Shown here one piece after another: positions 27,365 through 36,019 of a stretch of DNA of 64,000 bases (the stretch's first letter is position 1; each line of letters starts with the position of its first letter). The notes below the pieces were generated by a model that worked only from the letters and a program-made list of their open reading frames with translations, was not told where the DNA came from and did not search any database. This DNA is from Gemmatimonadota bacterium (GTDB taxonomy: Bacteria > Latescibacterota > UBA2968 > UBA8231): positions 1 through 64,000 of the forward strand of contig VXOR01000034.1 in the NCBI GenBank assembly GCA_009840005.1, in the 5' to 3' direction. Position numbers and translations under genes: made by a program.

Positions 27365-29290
27365 ATGCCACAGCGCATTGGGATTCTCCTCGCATTTGGA
27401 TGGTGTTTTTGGGGCGGGCCGGCTTCTGTTGCTGCCCTGACCGTAATCCGCCTCGGCGGGGAAGATCTGCCTCCGCCCGAGTTGGAAGTTCCCTACGAGT
27501 TCGTACAGTTGTCGTGGGCCGAAGTGGATCCAGCGCGGCATGGATTGGCCGAATTGGTAAAAATAGATCCCGGCTTTGTCGAGCCATTGCACTTAGATCC
27601 CACTGTCAACTTGGTGCCGATCCTCGAAGAGTTCGGCGGACAGGTGCTGGCTCTGGATTGGATCGGCTGGGGGCCGGCTAGCGGTAACGACTTGGCCATG
27701 TTCGATGGCGACCCTACGACGGCGTTTTTGGGCGATGGCGATTGGGGTGGGGACTACGGCGTCATTCGCCAGAAATCGCTGGTTTTCGACTTTGGGGGTC
27801 GCTTTTTCCTCGAACGCATTCGCTTCTTCCCTCGCGAGCGATTTTTGGCCGACCGGTTTGTGCAACGCTTCATCATCGGCATTAGCGACGGCGATCCGCT
27901 TAAAAAAGACACGCGGGAATTCAGGCGAGGCATCCGGGGTAGCTTCTTTGACTTCGACCTTCCGTACAATGTCTTCGAGAACGTCGAGTCTGTCATTGAT
28001 ATGTCCCTGCCGACCGTACCGGTGCGGCGGTTGCTATTTGAAGCGCCTGAGAACACGCGTGGCATTTGGGAGATCGCGGAGTTGGAAATCTACGGCAATG
28101 GTTTTGCGCCGTTTGCCAGCTATGTGTCCAACGTGATTGACTTGGGCGCACCCGCTAGTCTCGGTAGCCTGAGGTGGGCTGGCCAACAGGACGAAGGGGC
28201 CACGCTGGCGTTGAGCACGCGCAGTGGCCTCGACTACGATCCCAACACCTATTGGCGCTATACCTTTCGCGGCGGCGAGCGCACCCGCTTCGACGCCAAG
28301 GGGCGCCCGCTGAACTTGGCGTCGTATAACAAGCTGGCACTTGGCGCGCAGGCGGGCATTACCCACGATACAGCCGGGTGGACCTTCTGGAGTACCGCCC
28401 AGGACTTTGCTGCAGGCGAAGGGGCCATCGCCGGGGCGGGTCCGCGCCAGTATGTGCAGGTGCGGGCTGACTTCACATCAGAGCAGCGTGCCAGTGGTCG
28501 GCTCGATTGGATGGAACTGGCCGTATCGATTCCGCCGGTGGCGCAGCAAGCCATCGCTGAGATCATGCCTGCGGTGGTGCCACCGGGAGCCGCTGCTGCG
28601 TTTACCTACAAGGTCAAGGCGTCTATAGCTAACGACGATTTGGGCTTTGACCGGTTAGCCATCGACACCCCCGCGCGGGTGCAGAGTGTGGACGGGGTGC
28701 GTCTGTCGGGTCAGCCAGTGGCCTTTGAATTGCTCCACAGCGACGACACCGGGTTTGTGTTGGCTGTGCCCTTGATGGATGCACAGCGCACCCAAGAGGT
28801 GTTGGAAGTGGATTTCCACGCATCGGTGTTCCAGTTTGGCACGGTGTTTACAGGTCGCGTTTTCAACAGCCAGCATCCTGCGGAAGTGCCGCAGGCGTTG
28901 GCTTGGGGGGATGCGGATGGGGTGCCTTCCAGTGAGCAGTTGCGGGTAGATTTGACGAGATTGGGCACAGGCCCTTTGGGAGCGTTGTCAGTGGATCCTG
29001 GGGTGTTTAGTCCCAATGGGGATGGGATCAACGATGTGGTAGAGGTTGGCTGTGACGTGCTGAATTTGTCAGGTCCCTCGTCAGTAGAGTGTTGGGTGTA
29101 TGACGTGTCGGGTCGTCGCGTGGGATTGGTGGACGAGTCTTGGTTAGGCAGTGGTCGGTATGTGGGGGTGTGGGACGGTCGTGATGAGGGAGGAGCTTTA
29201 TTGCCGCCGGGGTTATATGTAGTGGATTTGCGTGTGGAGACGGATCAGGGGACGACGCAGCGGCAGGCGGTCATTTCCTTGGTATACTGA
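27365..29290 (+). CDS. Secreted discoidin-like / FlgD-Ig surface protein, paralog family member 3
   Basis: The frame is open from TTG 27302, but that lies inside the terminator stem; ATG 27365 with AAGG upstream gives a signal peptide (IGILLAFGWCFWGGPASVAA) and 641 residues. The mature protein begins LTVIRLGGEDLPPPELE, a block shared with members 1, 4 and 5. A discoidin-like sandwich follows (FDFGGRFFLERIRFFPRE, then WEIAELEIYGNGFAPF), and a beta-rich middle. The FlgD-Ig end starts VFSPNGDGINDVV and finishes ISLVY. From codon 248 on, it is nearly identical to 31237, including 515 bp without a mismatch. It probably starts a three-gene array. Function inferred as surface ligand binding. Confidence 0.82.
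   Translation: MPQRIGILLAFGWCFWGGPASVAALTVIRLGGEDLPPPELEVPYEFVQLSWAEVDPARHGLAELVKIDPGFVEPLHLDPTVNLVPILEEFGGQVLALDWIGWGPASGNDLAMFDGDPTTAFLGDGDWGGDYGVIRQKSLVFDFGGRFFLERIRFFPRERFLADRFVQRFIIGISDGDPLKKDTREFRRGIRGSFFDFDLPYNVFENVESVIDMSLPTVPVRRLLFEAPENTRGIWEIAELEIYGNGFAPFASYVSNVIDLGAPASLGSLRWAGQQDEGATLALSTRSGLDYDPNTYWRYTFRGGERTRFDAKGRPLNLASYNKLALGAQAGITHDTAGWTFWSTAQDFAAGEGAIAGAGPRQYVQVRADFTSEQRASGRLDWMELAVSIPPVAQQAIAEIMPAVVPPGAAAAFTYKVKASIANDDLGFDRLAIDTPARVQSVDGVRLSGQPVAFELLHSDDTGFVLAVPLMDAQRTQEVLEVDFHASVFQFGTVFTGRVFNSQHPAEVPQALAWGDADGVPSSEQLRVDLTRLGTGPLGALSVDPGVFSPNGDGINDVVEVGCDVLNLSGPSSVECWVYDVSGRRVGLVDESWLGSGRYVGVWDGRDEGGALLPPGLYVVDLRVETDQGTTQRQAVISLVY
28109..28623 (+). repeat. 515-bp segment identical to 31984-32498
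   Basis: Line-by-line comparison with 31984-32498 shows no mismatch over 515 bp at a constant offset of 3875. Similarity continues with scattered, mostly synonymous changes to the end of both genes and about 18 bp beyond. This points to recent duplication or gene conversion. Confidence 0.9.
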
Positions 29291-29301
29291 AGGAGCCGAG
29301 T

Positions 29302-31215
29302 ATGGCTGGGCGTTTAACGGCGTGTATATGGGCGGTCCTGTGGATCGGATCGGTCGGTCCGGCGAGCGGGCTGACGATCTATCGGATCGGCGGCGAGAGC
29401 CTGCCGCCCCCGGAGTTGGATACTCCGGACGAATTCGTGCAAATCAGTTGGAGCGATATTGACGCAGCGCAGCACGGCAGCGAGGAGTTGCTGGTGTTCG
29501 ACCCAGATTTCGTGCGCCCCCAACGGTTCGATTCGTCGGTCAATCTCGTGCCGATCATCGAAGAGCAAGGCGGCCAGATTCTGAACTTGGTGTGGATCGG
29601 CTGGGGGCCGCCTCAGGCCGACGATCTTTTCATGTTCGACCAAGATCCGAACACCATTTACCTCGGAGATGGTCACTTTGCCTCGCACGGGCCACCGCAC
29701 AAGTACCTGACCTTTGATTTTGGCGCACCCTTGCTGTTAGAGAGGATTCGCTTTTTCCCGCGCACCAAACACCTGACGGACCGCTTTGTAGAGACCTTCA
29801 GGATCGGCATCAACGACGGCGACCCCCTCAAGGATGGTTCACGCGAATTCCTCCTTGGCCGCTGGGGAGACGAACTGGACTTCGATATTATCTACGATAT
29901 AACCGAAAATACCGAAGCCGTCATCGAGTTGCCCCTGCCGGCGGAGCCCGTGCGGCGGGTGCTGTTCTCGGCGGCGGAAAATACGCGCGGCATCTGGGAG
30001 ATCGCCGAATTGGAAATCTACGGCAATGGCTTTGCGCCCTTTGCGGACTACGTGTCCAATGTGATTGACTTAGGAGCCTTGGCGAGTTTGGGGGAACTGA
30101 CGTGGGCTGGGCGCGAGGACGCGGGGGCTAGTGTGGCCCTGAGTATGCGCAGTGGGCTGGACGCGGACCCGAATATCTATTGGCGGACCACCTTTCGCGG
30201 CGGCGAGCGCACCCGCTTCGACGCCAAGGGGCGTCCCCTGACGCTGGCGTTGTACAATAAGCTGGCGCTCGGCGAGCGGGCTGGCACTACCCACGACACG
30301 GAGAATTGGGCGTTCTGGGGAGGTTACGACTTCACAGCCGGGCAGGGGGTGATGGTCGGCGATGGCCCTCAGCGCTATGTACAGTTGCGCGCGGACTTCT
30401 CGTCGAGCCGAGAGACCAGTGGGCAGTTGGATTGGGTGCAGTTTGCCGTGTCGATCCCGCCGGTGGCGCAACGAGCCGTCGCCGAGATAGCACCTGCGGC
30501 CGCGCCTCCGGGTGAGGTCACGGCCTTTACCTACAAGTTGCGGGCGGTCTTGGCCAGCGACGATGTGGGCTTTGACCGGCTGGACATTGACACGCCGGTA
30601 CGGGCACAGAGCGTGGATGAGGTGCGGATTTCGGGTGCGCCAGTGGCCTTTGAAGTAGTGCGGCTGGACGAGACCGGTTTTGCGGTGCAGCTACCGAAGA
30701 TTGACGCGCAGCGCACCGAGGAGCTGATCGAGGTGGATTTCCAGACTGCGATCTTTAAATTCGGCACAGTGTTTTCCGGGCGGATCTCCAATAGCGATCA
30801 ACCTCAAGAGGTGCCACAGAGCCTAGAGTCTGGGGATGCGGACGCGCTCTCCGAGAGCAACAGGTTGAGCGTGGGATTGACCCGCTTGGGGGCACAGACC
30901 ATCGGCGACTTGGAGCTGACGCCGTCGGTGTTTAGTCCCAATGGCGACGGCATCAATGACGCGGTGCGGATCGAGTGCAATGTGCTGAATTTAGTGGGAC
31001 CGGTGCCGGTGGAGTCGTCGGTGTACGATTTGTCAGGTCGTCTGTTGGGCGTGGTGGGTTCGGCTTGGACATCCAGCGGCCGGTACGTGGGGGCGTGGGA
31101 CGGGCGGGATGAGCGCGGTGAACAGGTGCCGCCTGGGCTGTACATTCTGCGCGTGAGCGTCGAGACCGACAAGGGGCCAGCCTTCCGGCAAGCGGTCATC
31201 TCGCTCGCGTACTAA
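29302..31215 (+). CDS. Secreted discoidin-like / FlgD-Ig surface protein, paralog family member 4
   Basis: A 637-residue family member. AAGGAG stands 6-7 bases before ATG 29302, only 11 bp after the previous stop. The signal peptide (ACIWAVLWIGSVGPASG) is followed by the shared LTIYRIGGESLPPPELD block. Discoidin-like segments are FDFGAPLLLERIRFFPRT and WEIAELEIYGNGFAPF. The C-terminal FlgD-Ig domain runs from VFSPNGDGINDAV to ISLAY. It sits between the two copies (27365, 31237) that share the identical block but is itself clearly diverged, so the exchange skipped it. Role as for the other members. Confidence 0.82.
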   Translation: MAGRLTACIWAVLWIGSVGPASGLTIYRIGGESLPPPELDTPDEFVQISWSDIDAAQHGSEELLVFDPDFVRPQRFDSSVNLVPIIEEQGGQILNLVWIGWGPPQADDLFMFDQDPNTIYLGDGHFASHGPPHKYLTFDFGAPLLLERIRFFPRTKHLTDRFVETFRIGINDGDPLKDGSREFLLGRWGDELDFDIIYDITENTEAVIELPLPAEPVRRVLFSAAENTRGIWEIAELEIYGNGFAPFADYVSNVIDLGALASLGELTWAGREDAGASVALSMRSGLDADPNIYWRTTFRGGERTRFDAKGRPLTLALYNKLALGERAGTTHDTENWAFWGGYDFTAGQGVMVGDGPQRYVQLRADFSSSRETSGQLDWVQFAVSIPPVAQRAVAEIAPAAAPPGEVTAFTYKLRAVLASDDVGFDRLDIDTPVRAQSVDEVRISGAPVAFEVVRLDETGFAVQLPKIDAQRTEELIEVDFQTAIFKFGTVFSGRISNSDQPQEVPQSLESGDADALSESNRLSVGLTRLGAQTIGDLELTPSVFSPNGDGINDAVRIECNVLNLVGPVPVESSVYDLSGRLLGVVGSAWTSSGRYVGAWDGRDERGEQVPPGLYILRVSVETDKGPAFRQAVISLAY

Positions 31216-31236
31216 GCGCGACACTAGAAGCCATCC

Positions 31237-33165
31237 ATGTCGTTTTATTCGACGAAACATTGGGCCGGCTCAATCTTTTTCGCTGTTCTCTTACTACACG
31301 TACCGGCTGCGAGCGGGTTGACGATCTATCGGATCGGTGGGGAGAGTTTTCCGCCTCCAGACTTGGACACTCCCTATGAATTCGTGCAAATCGGCTGGAG
31401 CGAGATTGATGCGGCCGAACACGGACGCGAAAATCTAATCCAACTCGATCCAGATGCGATTCGTCCGCAATTTCTCAGTTCAGACATCAACTTAACCCCG
31501 CTGATCCAAGAACGCGGGGGCGAAGTGCTCACTTTCGTCTGGAATGGCTGGCGGTCGCATACGGAGAGCGATGAGTTGATGTTTGATGGCGACTTGGCGA
31601 CCGCCTTTCTGGGCGACGGTCGCTTTGCTGTGCATTGGCCGTATATCAAGGCCGTGACGTTTGACTTGGGTGCTCCCCTCTTTCTTGACCGCATTCGCTT
31701 TTTTCCCCGCGACAAATACTTGACTGATCGCTTCGTGCAGCAGTTCAGAATCGGCATCAATGACGGAGACCCGCTCAAAGATGGGACGCGGGAAGTAAAT
31801 TTGGGGGCGGCCGGCTTTTATTTTGATTTTGATATTGTGTATGACGCGGCGGAAAATACCCAGTCCGTCATCGACCTGAAGTTCCCATATCAGCCTATCC
31901 GCTACGTCTTGTTTTATTCTAAGGAGAATACGACGGGCATTTGGGAGATTGCCGAGTTGGAGATCTACGGCAATGGTTTTGCACCGTTTGCCAGCTATGT
32001 GTCCAACGTGATTGACTTGGGCGCACCCGCTAGTCTCGGTAGCCTGAGGTGGGCTGGCCAACAGGACGAAGGGGCCACGCTGGCGTTGAGCACGCGCAGT
32101 GGCCTCGACTACGATCCCAACACCTATTGGCGCTATACCTTTCGCGGCGGCGAGCGCACCCGCTTCGACGCCAAGGGGCGCCCGCTGAACTTGGCGTCGT
32201 ATAACAAGCTGGCACTTGGCGCGCAGGCGGGCATTACCCACGATACAGCCGGGTGGACCTTCTGGAGTACCGCCCAGGACTTTGCTGCAGGCGAAGGGGC
32301 CATCGCCGGGGCGGGTCCGCGCCAGTATGTGCAGGTGCGGGCTGACTTCACATCAGAGCAGCGTGCCAGTGGTCGGCTCGATTGGATGGAACTGGCCGTA
32401 TCGATTCCGCCGGTGGCGCAGCAAGCCATCGCTGAGATCATGCCTGCGGTGGTGCCACCGGGAGCCGCTGCTGCGTTTACCTACAAGGTCAAGGCGTCGG
32501 TCGCCAGCGATGACTTGGGTTTTGACCGACTGGCTATTGACACCCCCGCGCGGGTACAGCGCGTGGATGGGGTGCGGCTGTCGGGTCAGCCAGTGGCCTT
32601 CGAATTGCTCCACAGCGACGACACCGGGTTTGTGTTGGCCGTGCCTAGGGTGGATGCACAGCGCACCCAAGAAGTGTTAGAGGTGGATTTCCACGCGTCG
32701 GTGTTCCAGTTTGGCACGGTGTTTACAGGTCGCATTTTCAACAGCCAGCATCCTGCGGAGGTGCCGCAGGCGTTGGCTTGGGGGGATGCGGATGGAGTGC
32801 CTTCGAGTGAGCGTTTGCGGGTAGATTTGACGAGATTGGGCACAGGCCCTTTGGGAGCGTTGTCAGTGGATCCTGGGGTGTTTAGTCCCAATGGGGATGG
32901 GATCAACGATGTGGTGGAGATCGGCTGTGACGTGCTGAATTTGTCAGGTATGTCGTCGGTGGTGTGTTGGGTGTACGATGTATCGGGTCGTCGTTTGGGT
33001 TTGGTGGATGCGTCGAGGTTGGGTAGTGGTCGGTATGTGGGAGTATGGGACGGTAGGGATGCGAGTGGATCTTTGTTGCCGCCGGGGTTGTATGTAGTGG
33101 GTTTGCGTGTGGAGACGGATCAGGGGACGACGCAGCGGCAGGCGGTCGTCTCCCTAGTATACTAA
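31237..33165 (+). CDS. Secreted discoidin-like / FlgD-Ig surface protein, paralog family member 5
   Basis: A 642-residue protein with a signal peptide (AGSIFFAVLLLHVPAASG) then LTIYRIGGESFPPPDLD. Its N-terminal 240 residues are distinct from member 3. Everything after WEIAELEIYGNGF is almost identical to it, so the gene is a chimera of a private ligand-binding half and a shared C-terminal half. The FlgD-Ig domain starts VFSPNGDGINDVV and the protein ends VSLVY. It starts 21 bp after the previous stop. Last gene of the array. Mix-and-match of the discoidin-like half suggests ligand diversification; this is inference. Confidence 0.82.
   Translation: MSFYSTKHWAGSIFFAVLLLHVPAASGLTIYRIGGESFPPPDLDTPYEFVQIGWSEIDAAEHGRENLIQLDPDAIRPQFLSSDINLTPLIQERGGEVLTFVWNGWRSHTESDELMFDGDLATAFLGDGRFAVHWPYIKAVTFDLGAPLFLDRIRFFPRDKYLTDRFVQQFRIGINDGDPLKDGTREVNLGAAGFYFDFDIVYDAAENTQSVIDLKFPYQPIRYVLFYSKENTTGIWEIAELEIYGNGFAPFASYVSNVIDLGAPASLGSLRWAGQQDEGATLALSTRSGLDYDPNTYWRYTFRGGERTRFDAKGRPLNLASYNKLALGAQAGITHDTAGWTFWSTAQDFAAGEGAIAGAGPRQYVQVRADFTSEQRASGRLDWMELAVSIPPVAQQAIAEIMPAVVPPGAAAAFTYKVKASVASDDLGFDRLAIDTPARVQRVDGVRLSGQPVAFELLHSDDTGFVLAVPRVDAQRTQEVLEVDFHASVFQFGTVFTGRIFNSQHPAEVPQALAWGDADGVPSSERLRVDLTRLGTGPLGALSVDPGVFSPNGDGINDVVEIGCDVLNLSGMSSVVCWVYDVSGRRLGLVDASRLGSGRYVGVWDGRDASGSLLPPGLYVVGLRVETDQGTTQRQAVVSLVY
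31984..32498 (+). repeat. 515-bp segment identical to 28109-28623
   Basis: Second copy of the perfect 515-bp repeat. The wider homologous tract runs from about 31948 to about 33183, passing the stop codon and including a vestigial ribosome-binding/ATG motif at 33177 that matches the start region of the gene at 29302. Confidence 0.9.
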
Positions 33166-33245
33166 AGTAGCCGAGTATGGCGGACGATGTGCAATTTCCT
33201 TACTCTAAACTAGTTAAAATACTTTAGAACACAACGGGGAATGCT

Positions 33246-35822
33246 ATGACTATCTTCGGACGCGTCCTTTTTATTAAGCTAGCTCTCGCACTGGCCGGGA
33301 CTGCCGTGTGCGCCCAGCAGGCCGGCCACCAAGTCCGCGGCAATCAGGTCGTAATCAATGGCCGCAACCATTGGCAGAATTGGGAATCTGCCCCAGGTAC
33401 CTTGACGATTTCTCCGGACGGGGAAGTGCGCGCCCGGCGCATTGAAAAAAATACCAATGCAGTGTTCGACATTGTCGATTATCTGCGCTTTAATCCGCCA
33501 GCGTCCCTCGGTAGCAAAGAGACCGAGGAGATCGTCCTTGCCGATGCTGTCAAGGCCGGCTCCAATGTCGCCGATGTGGTCAACCTGCTCGACGGCGACA
33601 TCACCACCTATTGGCAGCCCGATCCGCATTCGGCCGACAGGGACTTGGCTTCGCAGTGGTGGTTTGTGATCGACTTGGGTCGCGTGGTTTTTGCCAAAGA
33701 ACTCGTGGTGCGCTTTGTCGAGGAGGGCATGGGCGATCCCTTTCTTCTCTTCGAAATACTCATCTCCGACGGACTGAAGCCGACGCGTTTGCAAACCAGC
33801 GAAAATCCGGCCTTTAAGACCGTGTTGCGGACCTTGAGTAAAAACAAGAGCCAGCGGGTATTTACTGTCGATCTGACGAACCAGGAGCCCACCGTACAGG
33901 CTGCGGCCGTGCGCTTTGTGCAAATTCTGGTTACGGATACCGATGGGCTGCTCGGCACGGAAGTCTCGGCCGATGAATACGAAGCGCTCAGCGAAGAGAC
34001 GCGCGGCGCGATCCAGCACTTCAAGCGCCAGCCCGATGGCCGCGAGGTGCCCGTTGAGCAAGACCTGTACGACATATTGGACGAAGAACGCCGGGGCAGC
34101 ATCCGCTACTTTCGCCGGGAATTGCCCCGCTTGGCCGAGCTGGAAGTATGGAACGAAGGCGACGAGCTAACCGCCGGCATTCTCGCCCGCGGCGGCGTCA
34201 TCTCTACCAATGCGAAGCAGCCGCTGGCCCTGACCAAGTTCGTCGATGGCGACTTGGCGACCTTCAATCGCATCTTTTACGGGGTCTCCACGGCGGTGGC
34301 TGATCCCGAGTTAGAGCTAGTGTTCGACTTGGGTTCGTTTTATTGGGTCGATACCTTTCGCCTGATTTACAACCGCGGTTTGTTTCCTAGCTATCGAATG
34401 GATTTTTCCGACGGCACTCTTGCGCCAGACGGCAGTCTCCAGTGGACCACCAAGGCGTCGCTGGAGTCGCGGCCTTGGTCGAGAGTTGAAGGCGGGGCGT
34501 TCGAGCCAATCAAGGCACGGTACGGCCGCTTTCAGTGGACCCTGAATGCCGTTGGTGCTCGCACGGCGGACATATCCGAGTTGCAGCTCTACGGCGAAGG
34601 CTTCCAACCGGAAGTCTCGTTGCAGTCGGACCTAATTCGCTTGGGCGGCAGCCGCAACTTGCTGTCGATTGAGTGGGATGCCGACACTCCCCCCGGCACC
34701 CAAGTGCTGATTCAGACTCGCACGGGCAATGAATTGGGCGAGATTCTGCACTATTTCAAAAAAGATGGCACAGAAGTGACCGAAAGCGAATACAATAAGC
34801 TGCTGTCGTTGTTCAAGGGCGACATCGTCGCCGATCAAGTGCCCGGCAGCGATTGGAGCAGTTGGAGCGCGCCCTACGAGGACCCGGCGGGCAGTCCGAT
34901 TACCTCGCCGTCGCCGAGGGAGTTCCTGACGGTGCAGGCGACCTTGCTGTCGGAAGACCCGGAGATAAGCCCAACGCTGCGCTCGGTCCGTCTCAACTTC
35001 GCCAATCCTGTGGCGCAGCGTCTGCTAGGAGAGGTCGGCCCATTCGTGGTGGACGAACTCGGGGTGCAACGGCCGTTTTCACTTTACGTGCGGCCGGAGT
35101 TTGACCGCCGCGATCCGGGTTTTGACGAGTTGTTGTTGCTCGCGCCGTCGAACATGGAGTTGGATATGGTGGCCCTTTACGGCGGTCGGGTGGCCGATTT
35201 CGACGGCGAGGCGAGCCCAAGCGCACTGACCGGGGTCGAGGTCATCCCTACGGGCCCAGACTCGCTGCACGTGCGCTTTGATGCGATACAGCCCAATGGA
35301 TCTACGGAAGTGCTGAGGCTGGATTTTGAGACGGCGCTTTTCGTCACCGGCGCGGTGTTGCAGGCGGCTCTGCGCAACAGCAGCACAGACGGCGGCGGCA
35401 CTTGGCAGCGGATCGACCCAGGAGAGGCCCTAACGCAGGTCGTCGGCAATACCACGACGATTGTCGCTGCTGTGGAGCACAACGCGCTGCTTACGGACGT
35501 GGCGGTGCTGCCGAATGCCTTTTCGCCCAACGGCGACGGGATTAACGACCGCACGGTCTTTGCCTTCAATGTCGTGCGGGTCGGCGATGATAGTCCCGTG
35601 GCCGCTGAGATCTACGATTTAGGAGGCCGCCAAATACGATGTCTCGCGCAAGAGCGCCCATTTAGCACCGGTACCTATGAGATCGAGTGGGATGGCCGAG
35701 ACGACGGTGGGCGCATGGTGCCGCCGGGTCTGTATTTGGTGCAGTTGAGCGTGGATACTGACATCGAGGGAGCACAGGTCAAAGACGCGCATGTATTCAG
35801 GATGGTTTCTGTGGCGTACTAA
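33246..35822 (+). CDS. Secreted discoidin-like / FlgD-Ig surface protein, large paralog (member 6)
   Basis: An 858-residue protein with a signal peptide (VLFIKLALALAGTAVCAQQ). It contains two discoidin-like blocks: LLDGDITTYWQPD to DLGRVVFAKELVVRF at 110-165, and FVDGDLATFNRIF to DLGSFYWVDTFRLIY at 330-380. Between them lies an insertion of charged segments (about 235-290). The C-terminal FlgD-Ig domain runs from AFSPNGDGINDRT to the final VSVAY. It is nearest in layout to 16361. An 80-bp AT-rich gap precedes it, so it may have its own promoter, though I see no convincing -35/-10 pair. Its ATG is preceded by GGGGAA. Confidence 0.8.
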   Translation: MTIFGRVLFIKLALALAGTAVCAQQAGHQVRGNQVVINGRNHWQNWESAPGTLTISPDGEVRARRIEKNTNAVFDIVDYLRFNPPASLGSKETEEIVLADAVKAGSNVADVVNLLDGDITTYWQPDPHSADRDLASQWWFVIDLGRVVFAKELVVRFVEEGMGDPFLLFEILISDGLKPTRLQTSENPAFKTVLRTLSKNKSQRVFTVDLTNQEPTVQAAAVRFVQILVTDTDGLLGTEVSADEYEALSEETRGAIQHFKRQPDGREVPVEQDLYDILDEERRGSIRYFRRELPRLAELEVWNEGDELTAGILARGGVISTNAKQPLALTKFVDGDLATFNRIFYGVSTAVADPELELVFDLGSFYWVDTFRLIYNRGLFPSYRMDFSDGTLAPDGSLQWTTKASLESRPWSRVEGGAFEPIKARYGRFQWTLNAVGARTADISELQLYGEGFQPEVSLQSDLIRLGGSRNLLSIEWDADTPPGTQVLIQTRTGNELGEILHYFKKDGTEVTESEYNKLLSLFKGDIVADQVPGSDWSSWSAPYEDPAGSPITSPSPREFLTVQATLLSEDPEISPTLRSVRLNFANPVAQRLLGEVGPFVVDELGVQRPFSLYVRPEFDRRDPGFDELLLLAPSNMELDMVALYGGRVADFDGEASPSALTGVEVIPTGPDSLHVRFDAIQPNGSTEVLRLDFETALFVTGAVLQAALRNSSTDGGGTWQRIDPGEALTQVVGNTTTIVAAVEHNALLTDVAVLPNAFSPNGDGINDRTVFAFNVVRVGDDSPVAAEIYDLGGRQIRCLAQERPFSTGTYEIEWDGRDDGGRMVPPGLYLVQLSVDTDIEGAQVKDAHVFRMVSVAY

Positions 35823-35834
35823 GCACGAGCGGTA

Positions 35835-36000
35835 GAGAGCCTGCATGCGTCTGCTATTAATTGGGGCCGTCGTGCGCTCAAGATCAAGCACCAGATCGGC
35901 CAAAACTGGACCCAAGACAACGAAAACTGGTCGAAGACCCCAATACCATCTTGCGCCAGCTGCAGGAGGCGGGCGTGGCCATCGTCCTTGTCTCGCACAA
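35835..36000 (+). pseudogene. Mosaic relic of the sugar ABC transporter genes (four fused fragments)
   Basis: Four short pieces match the transporter genes downstream, in the same order. 35835-35878 matches the start of the binding-protein gene at 40690-40732. 35879-35926 matches 40873-40920. 35925-35956 matches 41175-41206. 35954-36000 matches the ATPase gene at 42263-42309. Pieces 2-4 have two or three mismatches each and no gaps. Junctions fall on 2-3 base microhomologies. Large internal deletions of a former transporter copy explain this. The last piece runs in frame into the SDR gene and could mislead start prediction. Confidence 0.85.
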
Positions 36001-36019
36001 ATACTCAGGGAGTCTATCT

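Noticed and set aside
35861..36019. N-terminal extension of the SDR protein by 53 residues
   Set aside because: The extension is made of out-of-frame and in-frame pieces of ABC transporter genes; a well-spaced AGGGAG and the canonical Rossmann start favour 36020.
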